From Ascarosepion bandense (lineage: Eukaryota; Mollusca; Cephalopoda; Sepiida; Sepiidae), in NCBI GenBank assembly GCA_037127315.1, contig JBBBDQ010000308.1:144001-208000 (forward strand): a stretch of DNA of 64,000 nt, given 5' to 3'. Within the stretch, counting starts at the first letter, position 1; each line of letters begins with the position of its first letter. Positions 1-9,431 of this stretch are shown here, piece by piece. The position numbers and the translations under genes were made by a program. The notes under the pieces were generated by a model, which saw only the letters and a list, made by a program, of their open reading frames with translations, had not been told where the DNA came from and did not search any database.

Positions 1-282
1 AATCGGAAACTGTAGGTAATAACCGATAAAACTGCACTGAAAAAACTAAAAAAAAAAATGAAAAACAACAAATTTAATGGTGGTGCTAGTCTCCTTCACG
101 GCCGTCAAAAAAAAAAAAAAAACAAAACAAAAATATTCACTGTCGCACTTTCCTCTGTTAGAAAACTTCCAAATCCGTGTATAAATAATACAAATAGTGA
201 ATTCTGACAGAAATTAAAGGAGTCTATAAAACTTCATGTGTATAATAACATTTAAGTTTTGTTTTTGTTTTTTTAGTTAATT
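1..282. other. AT-rich, nothing recognised
   Basis: Homopolymer-A rich sequence. No coding frame or known repeat could be identified by eye. Confidence 0.4.
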
Positions 283-464
283 TATCTATGTATCTGTCAT
301 TGCATCTGCTTTCTCAGCTTTCTATTGTTCCTTTCTAACTAGCTTGTACTCCTCACTCTTTTCTAATTAATCTTTTTACATTTATGTAACCCCCTGCACA
401 TCAGTGGCGTTTCTGCCTTGCTCGGGGTGAAATGATTAAAAAAAAAAAAAAAAAAAAAAAAAAA
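283..464 (+). repeat. LINE-A 3' tail
   Basis: Pyrimidine-rich 3' untranslated tail ending in the family signature (ATGTAACCCCCTGCACATC, then TTGCTCGGGGTGAAATGATT and poly-A). It is nearly identical to 51697-51860, so the two copies are probably the same young subfamily. No coding part is retained. Confidence 0.75.
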
Positions 465-610
465 GTACCCCGGTAGAATTTTCCTCGGGTTGAAAAAGAA
501 TTTAAAGAAATTAATAAAGGTTTTTAGAGAAATTTATGAACATTTTAATGGTGTATGTTTTCAATCCATATCTTTTAGGCCAGCAAAATATAAAATCTGT
601 TATTTTTAAT

Positions 611-765
611 CAGTCAGTTAAGTGCCATAAATGAGACACGCTTGAGCGATCATGTCTCGAAAGAGACATGACTGACTAGGCAGAAGATTTACCTGCAGTA
701 GGTTAACATTACTTTCTGCGGTAGACTGGTTGCCAACCAAGGCTAAAGGAGACAATATGTCCAGC
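611..765 (-). repeat. SINE-A, 3' half
   Basis: Starts with the 3' terminal motif read in reverse (CAGTCAGTTAAGTGCCAT) and contains the conserved CATGTCTC hairpin and the TAGACTGGTTGCCAACCAAGG block. It stops before the tRNA-like head. Confidence 0.75.
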
Positions 766-784
766 TATCTAATTCTTTTATCCA

Positions 785-1090
785 GATCAGTCAGTTATGT
801 GCCATACATGATACACGCTTGGACGATCATGTCTCTTTCGAGGTATGACTGACTAGGCAGAAGATTTTCATGCAATAGGTTGCTGTTATTTTCTGTGCTA
901 GACTGGTTGTTAACCAAAGCTATAGAACCCAATCTGCTATTTAACCCATAGCTGGAGGAGCAGCGGATTGATATTTTCCTAAAGATATTTGCGCTTAAGT
1001 GAATGCAACAAATTCAACTGGAATTTGAACTCGGCTCTCCGATTTCACGTTTTGAACCGATATCCCCTGCACCACAACACGCATTTGCAT
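785..1090 (-). repeat. SINE-A, near full length
   Basis: On the minus strand it begins with a tRNA-like head (box A near GTGGTGCAGGGGATA, box B near GTTCAAATTCC) and runs through the conserved body to the CTGACTGAT tail. Family knowledge: cephalopods carry tRNA-derived SINEs with a shared central domain (Ceph-SINEs, and OK/OR families in octopus). Which family this is was not tested. Confidence 0.8.
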
Positions 1091-1120
1091 CCTTCAAAGG
1101 CATTTATAACTCACTGAGCT

Positions 1121-1226
1121 TATGACCATATCAAGTTAAAACACCAGTTCCCTGACGATCACCAAATAATAAGCCTGGTCAGTAGATAAAAGGGTGACTG
1201 CCTAGTAATATCAAGTGCTGTAAGCT
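1121..1226 (+). pseudogene. 5S rRNA-like segment
   Basis: Follows the 5S rRNA order: a GACCATATCAAGTT-like start, CACCAGTTCCC, then AGCCTGGTCAGTA, GGGTGACTG and AAGTGCTGTAAGCTT. It is diverged with small indels, so not a functional gene. It runs directly into a LINE-B reverse-transcriptase fragment with the same junction as at 2097. Confidence 0.7.
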
Positions 1227-1523
1227 TCAAGAGACTCGAAAGAAATGTGGTTCTAGAGAAGGATGCTCAGGATAACACAGACCAAACATATGAGCAACGA
1301 TAAGGTTTTGGAAAGGAGGATAACAAAAAGAAAACGTATTTAACATAAGGAAAAGACAGCTGACGTTTCTTGAGCACGTAATGCGGAAGAAGGGATCGGA
1401 GAATATGATATTTACAGCGTGGATAGTAAAGAATGCTACAAGGGAAAGCAACGAGAGCTGGGCTTGAGACAGTGGATTTAGCGGAACAGGGCTTGGAAGA
1501 GATACCAAGAAGAAAAGTGTGAA
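1227..1523 (+). pseudogene. LINE-B (RTE-type) RT 3' fragment
   Basis: The frames are broken, but it encodes the family's ...KEMWF-RRML... start and a later H-VMRKK stretch, matching the better copy at 25015. This is the region after the RT domain in RTE-like elements. The fragment is interrupted by a MITE and resumes at 1849. Confidence 0.6.
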
Positions 1524-1844
1524 CCCTCTAGGGCCATTCGTATCATATTTGATACAGTATTTCCCTATAAGGAAACATTTGGTATTTCCCTATAAGGAAA
1601 CATTTGGTATTCATTGACTGAGCAGTCAGTACTGCTTTCATTTGAAATTTATAAAATATTTCTCTTAAAAAATTTTTCAGGAAAATATTTCTTTCAAGGC
1701 TTGTTTTCCTACTGTATCAAATATGATACGAATGGCCCAAGAGGGTTAAGGCTTATACTGGGCATAAAGTGGGGGATCAGTTCTATATTGTTATGAAGTA
1801 ATAAACAGATCCCCCACTAATATGATACGAATGGCCCTAGAGGG
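1524..1844. mobile_element. piggyBac-like MITE with extra hairpin
   Basis: Ends are CCCTCTAGGGCCATTCG and its reverse complement, with a second inner right end at 1745 followed by TTAA and an outer right end followed by TTAA (1845-1848). The interval 1750-1815 is a small hairpin module also found beside the copy at 12078. No transposase. The left TTAA is decayed (GTGAA). The short open frame inside (from 1614) is not credible as a gene. Confidence 0.75.
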
Positions 1845-1848
1845 TTAA

Positions 1849-1940
1849 GAGAGAACATGGATGGAGGCAAGTGGAGGTCTATGATCACCTACGTCCTGAA
1901 GGATCATGGTAGACAGAAGAAGAAATAATAGATTTTTTTC
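1849..1940 (+). pseudogene. LINE-B fragment, continued
   Basis: Contains the ATGATCACCTACGTCCTGAA end also seen at 25338-25365 (protein ending MITYILKKHS). It is the continuation of 1227-1523, split by the MITE. Confidence 0.6.
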
Positions 1941-2037
1941 AGTTGAAATGGCTCGATGTAATCGTAAGTTCTATGTTGATACTTTCATTTTTCGCACTTC
2001 TCGCATGTGGAAAACTCTTCGAGCTTCTTACTTCCTA

Positions 2038-2097
2038 ATCAAGCCTGGTCAGTAGATAGAAGGGTGACTGCCTTGCAATATCAAGTGCTGTCAGCTT
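2038..2097 (+). pseudogene. 5S rRNA-like 3' half
   Basis: Only the 3' half is present (AAGCCTGGTCAGTAGATAG through AAGTGCTGTCAGCTT). The junction to the LINE-B sequence is the same as at 1226, so both derive from one chimeric source copy. Confidence 0.65.
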
Positions 2098-2248
2098 CAA
2101 GAGACTCGAAAGAAATGTGGTTCTACAGAAGGATGCTGAGGATACCCTAGACCGAACATGTAAGCAATAACAAGGTTTTGAAAAGGATACAAACAAAAAG
2201 AAACTTATACTTAGCATTAAGAAGAGACGACTGAGGATTCTGGGATAC
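2098..2248 (+). pseudogene. LINE-B RT 3' fragment
   Basis: Encodes KEMWFYRRMLRIP with frame breaks, then LRILGY before being cut by a Tc1-type insertion. The coding sequence resumes at 2985 with MKKEGLENPKLTG. Confidence 0.65.
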
Positions 2249-2984
2249 CTACACTACCGGCCCAAAATATTTGACCACCCCAAGCATGTCTCGCGTTTCT
2301 TTCCCCTGTCTCTCCTTATCTCTATCCGTTCCGTGAGTTTTTGATTCTCCAGGCCCTCTTTCCTCATTACACTACCGGTCATAAATATCAGGTAACCCCA
2401 GTTTTTTTTTAAAGAAATAATGTATTTAATACAATTTTTAGTATTTATTGCCAAGTAGATAATATATCGTGAAAAATTGAAAGAAAGAACAGTTTAACAA
2501 CTCCTACTAATAGCTTATAAATAATGAACCATTCCATTTTGCAGACAAAATACGTATTATAGACGTTACTGAAATGTGTGTGCGTGTGTGTGTTATACAC
2601 TACCGGCCATAATTATTAGGCCACCCCAGTTTTTTAAAAGAAATGATGTATTTCACACTATTTTTAGTATTTATTGCCAAATGAAAATAGAATAGTTCTT
2701 TTGTTATTATTACTTTGCAAAATTTTACAAGGCAAGGAAATAAAGATAAACTCGTCTGAATTACCCTAAATTTTCATCATTTTTTTATTGATGAAACTGC
2801 AATATAGGTAATCATTAAATATTTATAAATCCATTTGATGCACATGTTATTGTGCTGTATTAACAAATAAACGTTCTATTTTCATTTACAATTATTCACT
2901 TGGCAATAAATAATAAAAAATAATATGAAATACATCATTTGTTGAAAACACTGAGGTAGCCTAATACTTATGGCCGGTAGTGTA
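2249..2984. mobile_element. Tc1-type MITE complex
   Basis: Bounded by TACACTACCGG at the left and its complement CCGGTAGTGTA at the right, inserted at TA inside LINE-B. A further CACTACCGGTCAT end lies at 2369 and an intact pair spans about 2597-2984. Between the first two ends (2276-2368) is an inverted copy of the LINE-B sequence that flanks the right end, so this is an inverted-duplication rearrangement. No transposase frame. Confidence 0.7.
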
Positions 2985-3075
2985 ATGAAGAAAGAGGGCC
3001 TGGAGAATCCAAAACTCACAGGATGGATTGAGGGAAGGAGAGAGAGGGGAAAGAAACACGAGACTTTTTAAAACT
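2985..3075 (+). pseudogene. LINE-B fragment
   Basis: Encodes MKKEGLENPKLTGWIEGRR, the conserved post-RT segment of LINE-B, continuing the copy cut at 2248. Confidence 0.65.
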
Positions 3076-3117
3076 AAATAGCTAATTGTGGAATATAATA
3101 ATTCCATTGGTAACCAT

Positions 3118-3188
<71 letters not shown>

Positions 3189-3201
3189 TCAAAAGACTGG
3201 A

Positions 3202-3261
<60 letters not shown>

Positions 3262-3274
3262 TCAAAAGACTGGA

Positions 3275-3334
<60 letters not shown>

Positions 3335-3391
3335 AGGACCTCTCCAGATAGATAGATAGATAGATAGATAGATTAAAGAAAGACGAAAAAC

Positions 3392-3426
<35 letters not shown>

Positions 3427-3477
3427 TAAAGAAAGACGAAAAACGATAGATAGATAGATAAAGATAAAGATAGAAAA

Positions 3478-3511
<34 letters not shown>

Positions 3512-3515
3512 GACG

Positions 3516-3558
<43 letters not shown>

Positions 3559-3602
3559 AGATAAAGATAGAAAAATAGATAGATTAAAGAAAGACGAAAA
3601 AC

Positions 3603-3641
<39 letters not shown>

Positions 3642-3649
3642 GATAGATG

Positions 3650-3690
<41 letters not shown>

Positions 3691-3714
3691 ATAGATTAAA
3701 GAAAGACGAAAAAC

Positions 3715-3761
<47 letters not shown>

Positions 3762-3779
3762 TAAAGAAAGACGAAAAAC

Positions 3780-3810
<31 letters not shown>

Positions 3811-3832
3811 TAAAGAAAGAAAAACGAAAAAC

Positions 3833-3879
<47 letters not shown>

Positions 3880-3897
3880 TAAAGAAAGACGAAAAAC

Positions 3898-3945
<48 letters not shown>

Positions 3946-3975
3946 AGATAGATAGATTAAAGAAAGACGAAAAAC

Positions 3976-4017
<42 letters not shown>
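3118..4017. repeat. (GATA)n compound array
   Basis: About 900 bp of GATA repeats interrupted by recurring spacers, AGTCAAAAGACTGGAAT early and TTAAAGAAAGACGAAAAACG later. The spacers repeat many times, so the array has a higher-order unit. Minus-strand frames of YLSI repeats are artefacts. Confidence 0.95.
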
Positions 4018-4019
<2 letters not shown>

Positions 4020-4090
4020 TACAGTTTAATAATAAACAAACGCAGCATCGACGCATATTTATATCCATTAAAAAATAAAGTTTAAACAAA

Positions 4091-4122
4091 TAAATTATAT
4101 ATATCTATATAGATAGATAGAT

Positions 4123-4198
<76 letters not shown>

Positions 4199-4230
4199 GG
4201 AACAATTCGAAGGTATGAGGCGTAAATCTT

Positions 4231-4279
<49 letters not shown>

Positions 4280-4290
4280 ATATATATATA
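4091..4290. repeat. GATA, GA, GT, CT, TA microsatellites
   Basis: Adjacent simple arrays: GATA, (GA)n from about 4125, (GT)n from about 4163 to 4198, then (CT)n, (TCTA)n and (TA)n. Confidence 0.95.
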
Positions 4291-4299
4291 TATATAAAT

Positions 4300-4600
4300 C
4301 AATTCACCTAAAGCAAAGAGATAATGTCACTAAGGTGCAAGAGGCTACTGGAAGTGAAACAGACTGAGAAGACATGAGAAGTAACTGGGATCGAAAAATA
4401 AACACAAAATTATAAAGTTTCAAAGTCCAGGCGCAATCGTTAAAAGTATATCGTTGAAGTAAACATTACAAAGAACAGGAAACCCATTCCTAAAATGAAA
4501 ACCAGGGATAAACCTCTACTCCTGTTCATGACACCGATGAGTATTGCGAACCGGGCAATAGATGAACGTATCTATCCCTGTTGAGGAAAAATAAATAGTA
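4300..4600 (-). repeat. degenerate VNTR retroposon
   Basis: Matches the reversed LINE-A type tail (ACCTAAAGCAAAGAG, GTGCAAGAGGCTAC) and, at about 4505-4590, a decayed copy of the unit found intact at 43980 (GCGAACCGGGCAATAG). Confidence 0.5.
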
Positions 4601-4639
4601 AATAAGATTTCAGAGTTAAGGTTGAGAGTTTGTGTTAGA

Positions 4640-5170
4640 GTTTGAGTTTTGTTTAACGGCATATCAACACCTCTGTGGGTTAATTAATGCCAAAAAGGTG
4701 GGGGTTTAAGTTATTTTTTTTAATGTTCAGTTATAGTGAGAAGGTTGATTTAGTCAGATTTTAATGAAAGTTTTTTGTTTTTATTCTTTTTTATTTTAGA
4801 AAACTGAAAATGTTTTCTAGTTTTGTATTCAAAAATGTTTTACTGAGAATATTTTTTTCCTTTCAAAAGTGTGTTATGGTAATACTTTTTTATTCAAAAA
4901 TGTATTGTTGATAATATTTTTCCTTCAAAACCTCATATTTTTCTATAAAAGTTTTTTATTATGTATATATTTCTATAAAAGTCTATTTTTATACTTTCAT
5001 GGTGTCTTGACCCCAGTTTGGGGGTTAACTATTTGTCCATAGCTGGGACCCTAACAGGTGCTACCATTGCAGGTCAGAGTGGATCTGAGAACAACAACAA
5101 TTAAGAGGTGATTCCATGCTTCTCACAGTCTCCCAATCAGAGGCCTTGCAGTTTACCGTCATGCCCTGGA
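4640..5170 (-). repeat. R2 retroposon
   Basis: 3' end near 4650 (GGCATATCAACACCTC), body with repeated TTCTATAAAAGT modules, and a 5' block with GGGTTAACTATTTGTCCATAGCTGG and AGAGGCCTTGC. Same layout as 54545-55030. A pol III head is possible but not clear. Confidence 0.65.
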
Positions 5171-5585
5171 TCAGTTTCCGGTTTTAATCGTCTCTGTGTT
5201 TCTGTTATTCAACAATGAACATCACCGTGTACACTTTTGAATTCGTCCTTTCCCAATCTCTCTTGTGGTATTAAAACATCTTCATTTCATATAAAACGCA
5301 TCTCTACAGTTAACCTGTCTTTATCGCTTTACAGGGTCTCTCTGTCCTAAAACAATCAGTCCATTTGTCTTTTTATTCTGCATGCAATCTTGCTTAATAC
5401 CGGATACCCTTAAGATCTAAAATCCAAGAATATCTAAGAGTGATACATCTGTTTCAATTCAGTGCAATATTTTATCTTGTGAGGTTTCATTTTTCAACTT
5501 TAGTCTTGATAGAGCATCTACGTGGAATAGTGCTTTTTACATATTCGATATCGAATTCAAAGACCGGTATTATCATAGTTTCTGT

Positions 5586-5636
<51 letters not shown>

Positions 5637-5649
5637 AGATAGATAAAGG

Positions 5650-5691
<42 letters not shown>

Positions 5692-5700
5692 AGGACCGAC

Positions 5701-5768
<68 letters not shown>

Positions 5769-5811
5769 AGACCGACATAGATAGATAGATAGATAGATAA
5801 AGGACAGACGC

Positions 5812-5853
<42 letters not shown>

Positions 5854-5864
5854 AGGACAGACGC

Positions 5865-5918
<54 letters not shown>

Positions 5919-5930
5919 AGGACAGACGAC

Positions 5931-5992
<62 letters not shown>

Positions 5993-6002
5993 AGACAGAC
6001 GC

Positions 6003-6044
<42 letters not shown>

Positions 6045-6055
6045 AGGACAGACGC

Positions 6056-6092
<37 letters not shown>
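5586..6092. repeat. (GATA)n array with GGACAGACG spacer
   Basis: GATA runs separated by AAAGGACAGACGCAGATAG-type spacers repeated at least six times, a different spacer from the array at 3118. Confidence 0.95.
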
Positions 6093-6289
6093 TGAACTAA
6101 CTGTGGTAGATTGATAGATATCTGCGAGGAGATTGTCCAGTATAAAATTGAATTATAGGAAGAACGGTATTATGTAATAGTTCGGCACTTTTTAACTTTG
6201 TTTCCAACAAAATGTTTACGGTGGCCCACAATTCTTGAAAGGCGATCTTAAATTGCAGTCTATAAAAACAGGACAGGTTTTATCAAAAT

Positions 6290-6530
6290 TTAGTCATTTA
6301 AGTGTAGTCCGTGATACAGGCTTGGGTGGTCATCTCTCGAAAAAGACATGATTAGACTGAGCAGAAGATTATCCCGCAGCACTTTCTGCGGTAGACTGGT
6401 TGCCAGCCAAGGCTATAGAACCCAATCTCTCCTGTTATTTAACCCATAACTGGAGGGGAGCGGCGGAGAACGGAAGAAACGTGTATTTGCGCGTAAGTGA
6501 ATGCAAGGAATTCAACTGAAAGTCGAACAT
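6290..6530 (-). repeat. SINE-A, head truncated
   Basis: Has the 3' tail, CATGATTAGACTGAGCAGAAG hairpin region and the ACCCATAACTGGAGG block. It ends where the tRNA head should start, at the satellite boundary. Confidence 0.75.
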
Positions 6531-7420
6531 TACTATGACTATTTGTTTGCATTTCTGAGATGAGGTAGTATTTATAGTATTTACATTAATCTGACTATCG
6601 TTCTCATCTTTGTTGCCATTTGTACGACATTTAACAATAGATCATTCTATTTGTCTGTATTTCTGAGATGAGATGATATTTACAGTATTTACATTATTTC
6701 GACTATTGTCCTCATCTTTGTTGCCATTTGTATGACTTTAATAATAGATCATTCTATTTGTCTATATTTCTTAGATGAGATGGTATTTACAGTATTTACA
6801 TTATTCTGACTATTGTTCTCATCTTTGTAACCATTTGTACGACATTTAATAACAGATCATTGTATTTGTCTATAATTCTGAGATGGCATGGTATTTACAG
6901 TATTTACATTATACGGTCTATTGTCCTCATCTTTGTTGCCATTTGTACGACGTTTAATAATAGATCATTCTATTTGTCTATATTTCTGAGATGAGATTGT
7001 ATTTCCAGTATTTACATTATTCGGACTATTGTTCTCATCTTTCTAGCCATTTGTACGACGTTTAATAATTGATCATTCTACTTTTTTATTTCTGAAATGA
7101 GGTAGTATTTACAGTATTTACATTAATCTGACTATTGGTCTCATCTTTGTAGCCATTTGTAGGACATTTAAGAATAGATCATTCTATTTGTCTGTATTTC
7201 TTAGTTGTTACCATTTGTACGATGTTTAATAATTGATCATTCTATTTTTTATTTCTGAGATGAGGTAGTATTTACAGTATTTACATTTTTCTGACTGTTG
7301 TTCTCATCTTTGTTGCCATTTGTACGACATTTTATAATAGATCATTCTATTTGTCTATATTCCTGAGATGAGATGGTATTTACACTATTTACATTATTCG
7401 GTTTATTGTCACCATCTTTG
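6530..7420. repeat. 107-bp tandem satellite
   Basis: The landmark TTCTGAGATGA recurs at about 6552, 6661, 6768, 6874, 6981, 7088, 7252 and 7359, a spacing of 107-109 bp with one deleted unit. Each unit holds TTTACAGTATTTACATTA and TTGCCATTTGTACGA. The same sequence appears inverted at 57215-57372. Confidence 0.9.
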
Positions 7421-7427
7421 TACGACC

Positions 7428-7870
7428 TTTTGGCTGTTGTACGCTTCGGCCTTCTTTGCAATATGAGCTTTGGTAAAAATACTAAGGAAAAACATTAACA
7501 TCAAAAAATTACAATATGTACTCTGGTAAAAAAAAAAAAGGCTTACTGGACATTAGGTTTATAAGTCCCCAAAATTTAGTTGTTCTTGTCCATAACATAT
7601 GGTGGATATAGTTGGTTTGTTCCCGTGACTTGACCGAAAGAGTTGTCAGTTCAATACCAGGCTACAGCAGTAGTGAAAAAGTAACTTGCAGGGTTAGAGG
7701 GAGATAACTCATGACTTCCAATCGACACTTTACGCAAGGAATGAGGATGATATACCCCACTGATTGTAATAAAAGGTTTGGTTGAAAATACCTGAAGAAG
7801 GCCGGAGCGTACAACGGTCGAAATGTCATACAAATGGCAACAAAGATGGGGACAATAGTCCGAATAATGT
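7428..7870. repeat. inverted repeat flanking satellite end
   Basis: TTGTACGCTTCGGCCTTCTTTGC at 7438 is mirrored by GAAGAAGGCCGGAGCGTACAA near 7792, followed by one reversed satellite unit. The right arm contains CTGAAGA, a short stem and GAAA, a partial hammerhead-like core, but no stem I was found. Confidence 0.5.
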
Positions 7871-8299
7871 AAGTACTTTACTATGACTATTCTTGATTTA
7901 TTTTACAATGACACGTAGATTGATTAATTATAACAGTAAGCGTTTCAGAATTAACAAAGGTGTACAATGAGATAATATTATGATGTATGAGGGTGTCAAA
8001 AATGCATATGACACAAACATAATTGCAAACGCATGCATATTATAACGTGGCTTTCGTCTGTTGTCGAATATAGACAGTCTGAATAGTAGCAACAAACCGA
8101 AAAGGACTATGCGATAGTCTTTAAGTCTGCCGAAGCATGTTGATACGTATGTCTAATGCAAAGATGAACTTGTAACAAATATCATTGAAGAAAAGAGTGT
8201 TTTCCATATTTACCTCCAACATTGAAGAGTTAGATTTGTGCGTTATAAAAAATGGCATGCTTTGTTTTAAGTTTCTGCTTATTTTATCACATCCTGTTC

Positions 8300-8460
8300 A
8301 TACCTATCTCTCTATCATAGTCTGTTCCTATCTATCTATCTGTCTACCTATATATCTATCTATATCTTTTCATATCTATCCCAGTTTAATATTATCTATT
8401 TGTATATCTCAGACTGTCACTATCTATCTATCTTTTTTCTTTAGTCTGTTTTCCTATCTA
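8300..8460. repeat. degenerate TATC microsatellite
   Basis: Imperfect CTAT/TATC repeats interspersed with AGTCTGT words. The 133-residue open frame through it is repeat-derived. Confidence 0.7.
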
Positions 8461-8465
8461 TCTAG

Positions 8466-8949
8466 TTTGGTTGTTTTGTTTTTATGGCATATCAACACCT
8501 CGGCGGGTCATTTATTGCCAACTAAATTTTATTTATTTATTGCTAGTAATACGTTTTTCTTTCAATTTATTGTTGTTTTTATTTAAGTTTTGTGTCGAGT
8601 AATACTTTTTTTTCGAGTAGCAAGATTAATTGGGATTTGTTTTTAAGGGCAGGTTCCCCAAGTTCTACGCTGTTATTTAACCCATAACTGGAGGGAAGGG
8701 TCGGATTAATACCTTTCGCAAGGTACCAGTGCTTAAGTGAATGCAGAGTATTCAACTGGAATTCGAACTCGGCTCACCGATTTCTCATTCCGAGTCGATA
8801 TCCACTGCACTACAACGCACATCCGTCACTAAACGCTTACAGCACCTGATATTTCCGAGCGGTCACCCATCTAAGTACTGACCAGGCTCAACGTTGCTTA
8901 ACTTCGGTGATCGAGCGAGAAGCGGTGTATTCAACGTGATATGGCCGTC
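8466..8949 (-). mobile_element. 5S+tRNA composite SINE
   Basis: On the minus strand the order is 5S-like head (8949-8835), tRNA-like segment with GTGCAGTGGATAT and GTTCGAATTCC, SINE body, then a 3' tail with GGTGTTGATATGCC. The intact sister copy at 30138 has a target-site duplication, so the whole assembly moves as a unit. Head design is like the 5S-tRNA heads known from AmnSINE1. The 3' tail is shared with R2. Confidence 0.75.
8835..8949 (-). pseudogene. 5S rRNA-like head of composite SINE
   Basis: Minus-strand order matches 5S rRNA: ACGGCCATATCACGTTGAAT, CGATCACCGAAGTTAAGC, AGCCTGGTCAGTACTTAGA, GGGTGACCGC, CAGGTGCTGTAAGC. Near full length (about 115 nt), with the internal promoter region well kept. 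It is continuous with the tRNA-like part, so it is a SINE head rather than a rRNA gene. Confidence 0.8.
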
Positions 8950-8984
8950 AAAGCGTTTGCTCGCTGCGGCGGCATTTCTCACTG

Positions 8985-9176
8985 TCAGCACTCTGCCTTC
9001 GGGCAGAGGGCGCTCTCTGCTTCCGAGCAGAGAGCACAAACCCAGTCGTGGTTCCGCTGAAGGGTAGAACCACGACTCGGTAAAAATAGACAGACATTTT
9101 TTTGGCCCGGCTATATGGCCGGGAATACCCACTTTAAAATGACCATGTGTCACATCCAGCCTTGCGTGGGAAGGCT
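8985..9176 (+). other. run of five perfect hairpins, possible structured RNA
   Basis: Five perfect stem-loops in 190 bp of locally GC-rich DNA: 8991-9008 (7 bp, TTCG loop), 9012-9035 (10 bp, TCCG loop), 9044-9077 (11 bp, 12-nt loop), 9106-9123 (6 bp) and 9158-9176 (6 bp). On the plus strand the first two loops are UNCG type, which favours a plus-strand RNA. TGATATGGCCGT occurs at both sides (8938 and 9190), which may be a target duplication or a reused 5S head. Family not recognised. Confidence 0.55.
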
Positions 9177-9209
9177 AGTAAATACAGTGATATGGCCGTA
9201 ACCGATTTA

Positions 9210-9303
9210 TTTACTTATTTATTTATTTATTTATTTCAATATGCTTATATATATCTATCTCAGTTTGTGTATATCGCCTGTCGGCTGTTAATATCTATCA
9301 GTT

Positions 9304-9359
<56 letters not shown>

Positions 9360-9389
9360 ACAGTCTGATCACGTCTATCGCAGTGTTCA

Positions 9390-9430
<41 letters not shown>
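9210..9430. repeat. TTTA, TA and ATCT microsatellites
   Basis: (TTTA)n near 9215, (TA)n at about 9303-9356 and (ATCT)n at about 9393-9430. Confidence 0.95.

Positions 9431-9431
<1 letters not shown>

Noticed and set aside
1614..1796. 60-codon frame repeated three times (MTEQSVLLSFEIYK...)
   Set aside because: Repeated because it lies in the MITE; it reads into the terminal inverted repeat and has no domain.
3118..4017. Possible CRISPR-like repeat-spacer pattern in GATA array
   Set aside because: Repeats are a 4-bp microsatellite with recurring, not unique, spacers; eukaryotic context.
3373..4089. 238-codon minus-strand frame of YLSI repeats
   Set aside because: Product of a GATA microsatellite read in any frame; no start context or domain.
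7788..7830. CTGAAGA...GAAATGTC as a hammerhead
   Set aside because: An extra base before stem II and no complementary stem I sequence.
8863..9153. 96-codon minus-strand frame
   Set aside because: Overlaps the 5S-like head and hairpin cluster, whose structure explains the sequence better than coding.
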